From the NCBI RefSeq assembly GCF_025612915.1, contig NC_069115.1, positions 11,117,463 through 11,181,462 of the forward strand: a stretch of DNA of 64,000 bases, given 5' to 3'. Both the position numbers and the translations under genes were made by a program. Below the pieces are notes generated by a model. It had not been told where the DNA came from. It did not search any database and was given only the letters and a program-made list of their open reading frames with translations. Source of the DNA: Magallana angulata (lineage: Eukaryota > Mollusca > Bivalvia > Ostreida > Ostreidae). This document shows positions 32,516 to 43,520 of this stretch, piece after piece. Position 1 is the first letter of the stretch. Every line of letters begins with the position of its first letter.

Positions 32516-35500
32516 ATGGAGGAGAGAAAAGAACGCGTTCTGATATTCATTTCTGCAGTTTTCATTGAATTCTTTAATAACACCAACGGGGTCATTCTGA
32601 CCAGAGATCAGGAGGGGCAGAGGCTGGACACTTCTGGACAAATTCTGGACATTATAGGACAGAAACAGTGCGTTCGAGAATGTATGCGCCGGGGGGATTG
32701 TCTATCGGTCAATTACTGGAGGAGAGACCTACGATGTCAACTGAACCCCTCCACAGTGGGCCTGGGGGCTGTCCTAATACCTGATGTTAATTGTGTGTAT
32801 ATGGAGAGGGCATCGCAGCCTCAGGTAATGTCGGCATTTCGTAATGAAATCAATTAGTTTTATCAAACCATTCAGACAAAAAAAGAAAAAGATGAAAAAT
32901 TAAAATCAATATAAAAATGTTATAATTTAATGATTAATTGAAATGATTTAATTCAGTGCATCAAGTCTTACCTTTATCCTTAAAAATATATACCTCTATA
33001 TTCTTTTGCAATGATTGTAGCAATCTATATTAATTATTTTTGTGATTAAAGATTGAACATTTTCAATCCCGAATTTCTATATAGAATTGGGTAAAAAAAT
33101 TATGTTTACGATTATTTCAATAGTGTAAATTTTTGCCTTAATGCGTTTTGATATAAAGAAATATGTGAAAGGTTTTACAATGGTGTTGGTTATATAGATT
33201 AATCGGAGAATAATATCACAACTGAACTTTATCACTGCGATATTGCTCTTCATTTTATTAGTATATTTCGTTTTACCACATTTAGAAACAAATCTTTTGT
33301 GAAAAAAAATGAATTATCATGTTTACTTGTATACTTTAGTAGACTCCCAGTTACTTAAAAAATATTATTGTTCATTTTCAATATTTTTTTGTATTATACG
33401 GCCCAATTGCACATAAAATGCACATGTCACTTTCATGAATAAATTAATTTGCACTTACTTTGTTCTTAACCTTCATTTTATCTCTAATAATCAGTAACGA
33501 AAACGATTTTGGAATAAAATCACATGATTGCAATCTTAATAAAAGACCAAAAGGTTTAGGCTTTGTAGTTATTAGTTGGATGTTTATTCATGTCAACACA
33601 TTTTGATATATACTCCTCTGCCTGTATACAAAATTTTAAAGAAAATTCATGTACGGCTATAGAAAGGTAAATTAAATTTAAATCATCCTTGGGTTTCTTT
33701 AGTTAACCAATCATTATTTAGATACAATATATGGTTATTAACTTCACTGTTTCGCATTTTTGTTACATTTCAGTTAAAGGAAAACAGTACGAATTAAAAG
33801 GCTGTCGATTACATTCCTTATTTGAACGCTGTTTTGCTAATTATAAACGCTGTTGCTTAATATGTGATAAATTTTGGTTCATTAAATCTTACAAATACAA
33901 ATATTGACCGCGGTTAATGATTATTTTATAACTCAATAACACAGAAGGGTTGCATTGTTACTTTTAAGTGTGTTCATGTGTTATGGGTGAGGAGAGGAAC
34001 AGAATCTCGATACAGTCCTTGTCAAGCAATAGGAAAGACAGAGTAAAATAACTTAAGAAACGTAGCACGTTTTTTGGGGGGGGGGGTATGGTAGGGGCAG
34101 TCGTACCCAAAATATTGATAGTGCGTGTTCGCTTTTAGAATACGTCAATACTTACGTACAAAAATGTAATGACTAAGATACATCGTGAACATTTGTTGGC
34201 GCATTAATAAACGTAATATAAATAAGATGTAGCCAAGAAATTTTTTGGAAAAAAATGCAATTGTATCAAAATATCATGAACATTTTTTTTTTAAATGCAT
34301 GTGCATATTTGAAATATATTGAATGTTTTTAAGAAAATTCAAATATCAATGATTTCTTTAATATAAATTATACCCTACGATTTTGTAAGGGTTTTAATGT
34401 TTTGATTTGTTCGTCCGTCCTTGGCCAGTCAAGTAATCAGTCCGCCAGTCTTGTTTTTTTTGTTCGCGCATCTCTGGTTTAACTCCTGCAAAGATTTCCC
34501 TAAACTATGTTGGTATTTAGGACACAGTGTGAAATGTACATAGTGGAAATATTTGCCCATTTAAATTTCCAATGAATGCCCTATTTTTGATATTGTATTT
34601 AAGAGATTAAGTGAAAGAGCAAAGTGAAAGAGCAAACCCTCCTAATCTGATGCATAAAATTTATTGACAGTTGTACATTAAGCTATTTATTTAGATCACA
34701 ATGAGTAGATGTGCGTGATACCGATATGTTTTTTTTACTTTGAACTTGGCAACAAGTTCATCGATTTCTGACAAGGCTGGCATAAAGCAAAATAAAGACC
34801 CCCATGAAATAATGGACGGAGAATACTGACCCCGGCCCAGGTCATTATAAAAAGTAGAAAAATGACCCTTTTGCCTGAAGAATAATTGTCATTTTCATAA
34901 AAATGAGCTCATTCTAATTTTTTTTTTTGCTTTAAAACGTTAAAATAGTATCAATAATATTTATTGCAGAACACAGAAACAACAGAAATTGTAACTCAAA
35001 TAAACTTAAAATAAAAAAAATATTCATATTTAAGAAGGAGAAGAAATTCCTTTGTTCAAACAAGATACTACGATGGCTGCTAAAGGAGCCTACAGCAGCC
35101 ACCTCAAATTACTAAGAAAATGTACTGAAGTATAATCATCATCCCAACGAGCAACATATGTATCTCATTATTACGAGGGAGAACGCATTGGAATTGTTTA
35201 AAAATATAAGTCACTGTGAAATATACGTAAAAAATATATCTCTCCGCGATAAACGCATTAGTTTTGCGAATAAACGCGTTAGTTTCGCGAGTAAACGGTT
35301 AACTTTCGCGAAAAAAACGCGTCGATTTCGCGAATAGACGCAAAACGTTCGCGAATAAACGCATACGTTTTGCGAATTGACGAATTTTTTATAACATATT
35401 TACAAATTTCTCGCAGACATCAAAATGGCAGGCCTTGTCATAATTTGATGTGGTTGCAGAAAAAAAGTTCAGTTGGGAAAGTACTGTAGAAGCACATATA

Positions 35501-38500
35501 TTACTTGGGTTAGAATTTTATTGTTTTTTAAAGCAAATAAGTAAGGAACTAATTTAATCATATCGTCATCTCCGAAATATAGCAAACCAACCATGTCTTT
35601 ATAAATATTTACGTTTAAAATTTGTCAGGGATATAATTTACTTGATCTTTGCTACTAACGAAAATTAAGAAATTAAACCCACAAAGAATATTTCTGCTTC
35701 TACAGTGTATAACGAATTTTACTGGAGTTTGAGGATGTAGTAGCGGCGTTTAATTGGAGATTTTAAAAGATAAGTGCTCTCCGCTATTCGGAATACTACT
35801 GTTATCAAAGGCAAAAACCCATCAAAAGCCCCGGACCAGTTAATGTCTGAGAAACAATAAACTGGTGACATCGAGAGAAACATGAAGTATATCTTTCCTT
35901 TTTTTAGGGCAACGCAACTTGAATTTCAGCATGCGTGTATATCAGACGTCACTTTTCCTAAAACTACAAGTATATTGTGAATTTTATAAAATTAAATGAT
36001 TTATAAGGCTTTTAAATCGAGCTGGTAGTTTTTTTTATCTGGGTCAGAGTTCAACTCTTTTCTTTATGTATGGTTACTTTAAAATTATGTTTAAACGGGC
36101 TTTAATAGTGTTGCTTTTAATTTTGGTTTTGTTAATGACAAGGGAATAAATTCGTATATTTACAGTTAACTCTGAGCCTACGATCTTTTTTTAATTATAT
36201 GCCCTTGATTAAAACATGTTGTGTATTATGCATACCTTGCTGTTAAATACGGTTAGCATAAAATGGTAGTAGAGAAACGTGGGTTATGTGCGATTGCTCA
36301 TTTTGTCGTCATATTTGATGGACCATTATGGTAGAACATGAAGTACAAGGTGAAACAAAGCATTTTTTCATATTAAAAAGAATGTTTACAGGAATTACTC
36401 ACCGGGCCATGTGTTTCCACAACTTGTTCGTTCAGATGTACGTACCTATCGAACGGAGGGACGTTTTGTGGACCTGATATCAATGATGCTGTCATAAAAA
36501 GTATGTACTAATTAAGGTATTTTTTACGTGTACTTGTGAGTGATATCTCAAAAGTCACGATTAGGTGAAATAAGAAGACAAAAATAATTGATTGGATAAA
36601 TTAACTAAGGAATAAAATAACGAATATCAAAATTGGGATTAGAAAGCCTATTCAGATTTGTCTTTCGTTAACATTCGAACTTTTCATATAAATGTACATA
36701 ATGTTTAACAATAATAAATCTACAAAAAGTGATTACATACCTATATTCAATTATTGTGTTAAGTACTGCAGACTGATGAACTAATATCAATAATTACAGT
36801 GTACAACACACTGTTAACAGTAATGTTTACAACACGAGAATGTGGCAAGCTCAAAAATGATATCCTCAGCTAATAAAATATAAAAACTGAAGTATTACTC
36901 TATTAGAAAATAAGGGATGGTTTGTGTCAAGATAAGCTTCTTATCATTCTCCTTTACAATATATGGCCTAGACAAGAACTAAGCATTTTAAAACTTTAAC
37001 CTTGAACTTGCACAACTGACCCTCGGCCATTGTCATGACACACCCTGAGGTCTTAAACAGTATTTGTGTGCAGAAAGATATTACAATGTTTCTCCATCAA
37101 AAAGTTATGGACCGGACACGAATTTAGCACTTTACTTGCTAGTGACCCTGACCATGCCCAAATGACCTTGTGTCAAGAATCTATTTTGATTTTTTTTAGC
37201 ATTACAACTGACAGTGGATTAATGATTACTTTAAAATTATGTTGACGTAACATGTAACACTGATACATATCTTATTTGCTATCAGTAAAATTTAAATCAA
37301 AGCCATACTCATTGGTGTTGCATAAATGTTAGCGGTTATTATTAGACATAACCAAACGCCAGAAAAAAGGCTTCACACCGATATCTTGCGTCCAAAAAAT
37401 ATTTAGCCTTTCAAACATCACACACCATTAAGTTATTGGCTTTTCCCTTTTTAATGGTCTTCAAAGGACTGCCAAATCTCACGTGTTGATCAGAGCGGCT
37501 AGCTAATAAATATTTCGTTTCTGTTTTCACTGATTAAGTCCCAGCTGAATGTTGGTAGTATTACGTCTTGCATACACGGCGAGTATTTCCGTGGGGGATA
37601 AAATGAAAATCGAAAATCCTTTCATACAAATATTTAAAAAAGGAAAATAATTATGACTTTTACATGCGTATATAAAGCATGTGTATAGTAGATATTCATT
37701 CTTGTGTGGGATAGTGCAAATAAACCTTGAGACCAAACGTAGGACAGGTATCTGCCTTAATTCTAGTCCACAGTAGAATCTTACAGTCCCTCACCCGTAT
37801 TATTACTGGAATATTCATGATGCAGGAAATTCTAAACCGTTTAACTTGAAAACATCTTCATTTTTATATGTAAATACATGTACAGGTATATTTAGCAGAT
37901 TAGTTTCAGCTTCCTCAAAATCTAAGATGTCTGCTATACATCACGCAAATAGAAAAAAATATTTATTCCAAATATGTGCAAAATATGTGTAGAAATTACA
38001 AATATTCTGTGGGTTTTTTTTTTATTGCAGAAAGAGTTAGAATTACATCTAAACATAAGCATACTTGTAGCATAAACAATTACTTCAACTTCAACTCATA
38101 AAAAGAAATCGTATTCTGAAAAGAGAGATAATTTTTAAGCCTTTTGGACATTTACCTTTTTCTGAACAAACAGGAATGAAATCAAATTAAGGGATTTTGA
38201 CAATAATTATTTACTTCTAACTGCGAAAAAAAAAAAAACTTTATTTGTTTATAGAAAGACCAATTGCCTGCAATTTTTTTCTCAGCCAATGAAGCAAACT
38301 GTCCATCAAACTACAGATGGGTACCCTCTGTAAACCTTTGCTACATAGTATTTGAATCAACAAGAACCTGGCAAGACGCCAAGTCTCAATGTGAAGGCGC
38401 AGGAGCCAGACTTGCTGTACTAGACACCCCTATGAAGCTCACTGCAATGCAGAATGGTATGGGCTTCAAATTCACAATGTAATAGGAGAATGTAGATTCT

Positions 38501-39032
38501 TACCATTCTGAATACAATTCAAATGATATTTAATGCTACTGGTGGCACGATGTGAGATACATTAAAGATATTTTGAATGTTTTAAAGTTTTCCAAATAAA
38601 TAAACTTTAAACTTTTATCATGGACAATTGGAAAAATCCAGTAAATGCTATTTTGAATAAAAGATAACAGTCATTATCATTATCGTGTATTTTAAGTAAT
38701 GTTTTTCAGCTTAATTTAATATTAAAACATTTAAAGCAAGAAAAGCATTACATTCCTTTTTAAAATAAATCGAATGGTTTGTTTATTTTTTTGTGCATTT
38801 AGAGTATGATTCAGGTGCTGTGACGAGTCAACCTTATTATATTGGAGCCTCGTTCGACAATACCTTAATGGCTTGGAAATGGATAAACGGCTTTAGCGTG
38901 GATCCTTTTTTTCTTTCTATGTATTCGGTACCTAATGTTACTGATACATGCCTCACGTGGAATCATCTGGATACCCTTCAGGAGTGTCCCTGTATTTTGA
39001 AACATCCGTACCTTTGCGAAATTCCTACTTGA
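32516..39032 (+). CDS. Secreted PAN-like / C-type lectin domain protein
   Basis: Four exons, 32516-32824, 36392-36500, 38286-38456 and 38803-39032 (TGA), give 272 residues. The N-terminus has a hydrophobic segment (VLIFISAVFIEFF) consistent with a signal peptide. Exon 1 continues into a PAN/apple-like pattern (QCVRECMRRGDCLSVNYW, later RCQLN). Exon 2 is a short cysteine-rich link (four Cys). Exons 3-4 encode a C-type lectin domain: CPSNYRW at its start, WQDAKSQCE, YYIGAS, MAWKWING, then the last cysteines before LCEIPT. The calcium and sugar motifs EPN or QPD and WND are absent (VPNVTDTCLTWNHLD instead), so classical calcium-dependent sugar binding is doubtful. For exon 3 the acceptor TTTTTTTCTCAG (ending 38285) is used because the earlier TTATAG at 38254 breaks phase. 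Confidence 0.8.
34374..34560 (+). repeat. Bivalve-type 'gttcgtccgtcc' repeat fragment
   Basis: Contains ttgttcgtccgtcc, a 'ggccagtcaagtaatcagtc' stretch and 'gtttaactcctgcaaagatt', resembling the leader part of the bivalve repeats elsewhere in the window. It lies in intron 1 of the PAN/lectin gene. Boundaries are not clear. Confidence 0.4.
35243..35392 (+). repeat. ~21-bp CG-rich minisatellite, about 7 copies
   Basis: Units begin gcga and follow gcgaataaacgcgttagttt with variation (gcgagtaaacggttaacttt, gcgaatagacgcaaaacgtt, gcgaataaacgcatacgttt). It is strikingly rich in CG dinucleotides compared with the AT-rich surroundings. It lies in intron 1 of the PAN/lectin gene. Confidence 0.85.
36945..37180 (-). 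repeat. Inverted, diverged fragment of the 'gaccttgaccc' repeat
   Basis: On the minus strand it has the same order of landmarks as the array at 5780-6352: cggtccataacttttt, gagaaacattg, gtgtgtcatgaca, then the aaggtcaag-type end. It represents one to two units, in intron 2 of the PAN/lectin gene. Confidence 0.65.
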
Positions 39033-39202
39033 TTCAATTTAAAAAGATACAAAGAAGCGATACCATTGTTTTGTGGATATTTGTAGCTGTACATATTTTT
39101 ACACGGTGTTTCATAACGTTTATCTGATTAAAACAGAGGAGTTATGGTACCCTACTAGTGATTTAGAGGGCAGAAACTGTAGAGTTACATGATTGTGTTG
39201 AG

Positions 39203-39208
39203 AATAAA
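39203..39208 (+). terminator. Poly(A) signal of the PAN/lectin gene
   Basis: AATAAA, about 170 bases after the stop codon at 39030-39032. Confidence 0.55.
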
Positions 39209-39732
39209 TCATTGGATAAATATGATTTGCATTTTTAATATATTCAAAAGCCATGTTTTATGCATTGTTTCAAATGTATGATTATCTTATTCGAAAACAA
39301 CGAAATCAATGTTGATGGATGTTAGTCTTAAAACACTTTTGTCTCAGTTGATTACAAGATTAAACATATATCTTGATTGTAAATCGTTTTGTTTTTATTT
39401 TTCAAAACCAGGTATCACAAGACCGAATCTACTTATAAACAACAATTATGTAAGAACTTTATAAACTGCATGTAATTTCTGATTTAACACGGGTCCTGCT
39501 ATAGAATAATTGTGACATATGAAACAACTCGAAGATAATTACGCATTTAATGTTCCTCTAAACACATATTTAAGTCGTAGAAATCACTTTAAAATGATTT
39601 ATTTGTTTGGTAACAGAGAATCTGCTCCAATTTTTCTTGATAGCTGTACAGTTCTAATAAATCGGTGTTCCACTCTGTTCGGCGCTGGAAAATCGATATA
39701 TATCACATAAACATGTAATTCATTACTACATC

Positions 39733-39937
39733 TTACCGTATATCCGGTATTTTCGCGACTATTTAATTTTCGCTTTGTTTGCAATCTCTTTTCAATTAAA
39801 ATATACTTAATACGCAACATTTTTTTCTGTTTTATTTTCTATCAACAACTTTTGAAATCGCAAAATCACTAACGCATATTAATTTTTTTTATTCGCAAAG
39901 TTTGTGACATGCGAAAAAACCCCCGGATATACGGTAA
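39733..39937. mobile_element. 205-bp MITE with perfect 15-bp inverted ends
   Basis: The ends TTACCGTATATCCGG (39733-39747) and CCGGATATACGGTAA (39923-39937) are exact inverted copies. Inside, ttttcgcgactatttaattt and attcgcaaagtttgtgac are further partial inverted matches. It is non-coding and lies between the PAN/lectin gene and the next lectin gene. Confidence 0.8.
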
Positions 39938-40355
39938 TAATAAAACTTTGTATTTTAAAAATCTAGATATATCATACACAATTCCGAATCATGATAACGT
40001 TTCAAAAACTTTTTATTTTTTCTTATAGGACATTGCGAAATGGCTTGTGAACTTTTATTGAGCATACATGTACATCTGAAAATATTGCATAAGAAGAAAG
40101 AATTAAAAGATGAAAGATGTTATGAAAACCAGCTATAGATTCATTTTCATACGTACATGTACCCGAGTTTTAATATAGACGACTGTTATCCCAATTTTAA
40201 GCAATTAAGTCTGATGACTTTAACTGATTGATAAATTGAGTAAAACAAGGCATAATAAGACTAAAACAGAGTGTTTTTTTAATAAAAAAAATACTAAATT
40301 GATTTTTTTATGAGCGATGAAATGCAAACAAAATAAACATTTAGAAGCAAAAATT

Positions 40356-40361
40356 TTTATT
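40356..40361 (-). terminator. Poly(A) signal of the 40.4-kb lectin gene
   Basis: AATAAA on the minus strand, about 21 bases after the stop of the proposed fifth exon (40382-40384). It supports that exon as terminal. Confidence 0.6.
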
Positions 40362-40381
40362 TTGCATACAGACTGGCCTGG

Positions 40382-42998
40382 TTATTTTCCAATTATTTGA
40401 ACATTTTCAGTAGTAAGAGAGGCAGTATTTTCCGCACTGTAAAAATAAACGTTATCTTGAAGTTTAAATTGATTAATGAACACAAAATTAAAACTGATTC
40501 TTATGCTTTCTTTTTTTCATGTTAATCAAGCATTTATCATACATCTTTTAAAAGACCTCTCACAAAAGCGAGAAAAATTATTAGGATATGTTAAAGGTAA
40601 ATCCTTCATTTGGCGCATTGTTTTTTCAAAATAATTCAATTAATTAAAAAGACAGTTAAATTCATTCAATACGAGACCAAAATCTCGCTTTTTTAATTGT
40701 TTTGTCAATTGACAACTGTTGAAAATTGACAATAAAAATACTTCTTTAAATGTGTTTTGTATACGTATTCGATCAGAATATATTTCGTATAATTATTCCA
40801 TCAGACAATTTTTCTTGTTGGTTCTAATCTATATATTTGCCATATTGTGGTCGAAATTTTTTGCCTGATGAATTACATTGTTGGTTATAATCTTTATTAT
40901 TGCCTGATTATAGCGTTGTGTGATTACTTTTAATAAATCCGTAATCGGTATATCTAACAGTCAAAGTATGTACTTCAGAAAAACACTTACGGTTTCTCAC
41001 AAATAAAATACGTGGTTCTATCGTTACAGGAGACGTCTTCCCATTTATACTGATCACCGTTGTAGAACATACGTAAGCAGTTGTTTGTGTCGTTACGTGT
41101 TGGTTTCCCTGAGCCCCAGGCGGAGAAGTTGCCTATAGGCAGTCCGGTCTCCAGCCAACGGAACGAGCCTTCTATTGCAAAATCATTGGCACCGATCCAA
41201 AACGTGTTTTGATGTAATGCTAGGAATAAAAAGATACACTGTTTCATTTCTCAAACTTTTCATTCTAATTAATTTATTTTTTCATTTTCAAAGGAAAATA
41301 CGGTTATTGAAATGGCGGGCAGCTGCGAAAATTGTACTCCTCTTGTACGGTTAACCTACAGTCTTTGAGATATAATGTTGATATTTTGCAAAAATGTAGA
41401 ACTTTTTTTTTAATGTTTGATAATTTATAACAACAACCAGCTGCTGAACTCAGTTTTTTTCTTGATTGCATAAAGGGTACCTTATTTGTACAGATAACTC
41501 CTCCCACATTTTCTGAGATAGGAATGTGATGTTTTACATATCAATTGTACACATACATTGATATTTGATGTTTATTAAAAAAATAATAGCTGCTGAATTT
41601 AGTCATTTTAGAATATTGCATATAGGGTACTACATTTTTTTGGATGGGTAGTGTTTATCAATTCAGTGTTGACAAATAGATTAGAGATACAGTTAACATA
41701 AAAGAAAACCCGGTCTGTTGTCTCAAAGACAGCTTTTTACTTGTCTTTATTTTCTTTAATCAAGGAGAGCGCTGAAAAGGTTAAAGCTGTGCCCGTGTTA
41801 TTGTAATCCTTATAAAATATTAAAATGATAATACATGTGCATGTTTGAATTAATTTTTTTTAATCATAGAATCCAGAAATTGGGAAATAATACATGTAAG
41901 ATGAGAACAATTAGTTACAGGTTCAATCTCAAAATATCTCATTACAAGTAGAACCGAACACGTCTATTACGGATGTGATAGCCTGTTGTTTTGGCAAGCA
42001 ATACATTCACATATTAGACAACTGATGGAAATACTCACAATGTAAAACACTAATGACATTTGAAATAAAGTTGTGTTTGTCAGCATTATCGTCTGTAACA
42101 AGATATGCATGGAATTTTCGGCAGTGGTTCTGAAAGGAATAAACACGTTTTTCCTCTTATTGTTATCATTAGAATGGACACTTGGGGCATGATCTAAATT
42201 AATAGGCACTTATGACGTATGTATATCATTTAATGATGAATCTTCTCCCTTGTTCGACGATTACAACAACAAAATATTGATGTATACACAGAATTTAAAA
42301 AAAAAAAATGTAGCATTTTCAAACATTAACATTCAAAATCCTTTGCTCCAAATTTGAAGCGCACAGTTTTCATTTTCATTTATTGTATCAATTTACTTTT
42401 GTTTGGCATCTTCCCTGACAGTTTCTCTGAATTCTGTTTATTAAATACTTTGAAGATAATTTAGTAAATATCAATCAATTAATTATTCTTGCCAGACGAC
42501 TGCTTTGCTTTTGTTTTCTAACATTTTCTTACCTCTGCGTCCAGCCAGCGTTGACGACTGTTACCAAAGAAGAGACATTCTCCTTTATATTCTGCCCAGT
42601 CCACCGGGCAAGACGTCTGCACGGTGAATATACCTAAATATCATACAACTAAACGTTATAACACAGTAGTTTTCTTCAACTATTTAAGGTCAACCAGGTT
42701 TTTCTTGCTCTAATACTTTGATGCATTGTTAATATCATAAGAATACATGTTTTAAAAATAACCAAGTGCAAAAATCTTAAAAATTGAAACTGTAAAATAC
42801 AGAATGTGAATCATTCAACATAGATGAAAACTATGTCGGTAAATAATGTGATCAGTGTCTACGTACATAAAATATGGGAAAAAAATCAAATAATTATTCA
42901 CTTTAGATACATAGATTAAATATAGATTATCTAGAAATATTTGATTTAAATTAAAAGAAACCTGTAACAGCAAACACGGCAAGGTAGAGAATATTCAT
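40382..42998 (-). CDS. Small secreted C-type lectin (perlucin-like), lectin 1
   Basis: Minus-strand exons 42998-42962, 42633-42533, 42129-42039, 41219-40991 and 40436-40382 give 170 residues. A signal peptide (MNILYLAVFAVTGIFTVQT) is followed at residue 21 by the lectin domain: CPVDWAEYKGECLFFG, NHCRKFHAYLVTDDNADKHN, FWIGANDFAIEGSFRWLETG, then WEDVSC and FICEKP. EPN or QPD is replaced by KPT followed by the sequon NDT. The TAA right after EKP (40987-40989) lies inside a perfect donor (CC|GTAAGT). Splicing to 40436 continues in frame (PAENTASLTTENVQIIGK). If the intron is retained, the protein ends at EKP. Lectins of this layout are secreted recognition or matrix proteins. Exon 2 could also be joined to the Ly6 gene upstream. 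Confidence 0.82.
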
Positions 42999-43520
42999 TG
43001 TCCCAATGTTGTTATCTATGATTTGACCTATATGTCATTCCTTTAACACTCACAAAGAACGGTCCCTAGGCATAGTACATTCTGTTGTACTTTTACCCGT
43101 CTGTTTGTTCCAAATACAGACAAATTCTATGTATACTTAAAATGTACCGAATATAATAAAAAATATAGGTCAATTAAAAATTAATCTGAATAAATTGATT
43201 GCAAAAAGTTTTCGCTTTAAGTGTTATTTAGTAAAATTTGATAATATCCCTTTTGTAGTAATACAGTTCCACATATAACATCTAAACCTTCAAAATGTAA
43301 TACAAAAAAATTGATTTCTTACTTGTTTATCTCGTTTGGATCGGAGGGATTATGAAGCATTAAGAAGTAATTATATCACATTTTTTAACTTATTTTTGTA
43401 TTAGAAAAAAACTTATAGTAAAACTTTCAAAACGTATTCATTGAATGCAATCAAATATATATATTGTTAACGTATTTTTGACGTGTATAGTTATAATTTT
43501 ACCTCTTAAATGAAAATACC

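Noticed and set aside
38255-38285. Earlier acceptor (TTATAG, exon from 38255) for the PAN/lectin exon 3
   Set aside because: Out of phase with exon 2; the acceptor ending at 38285 has a stronger pyrimidine tract and keeps the frame.
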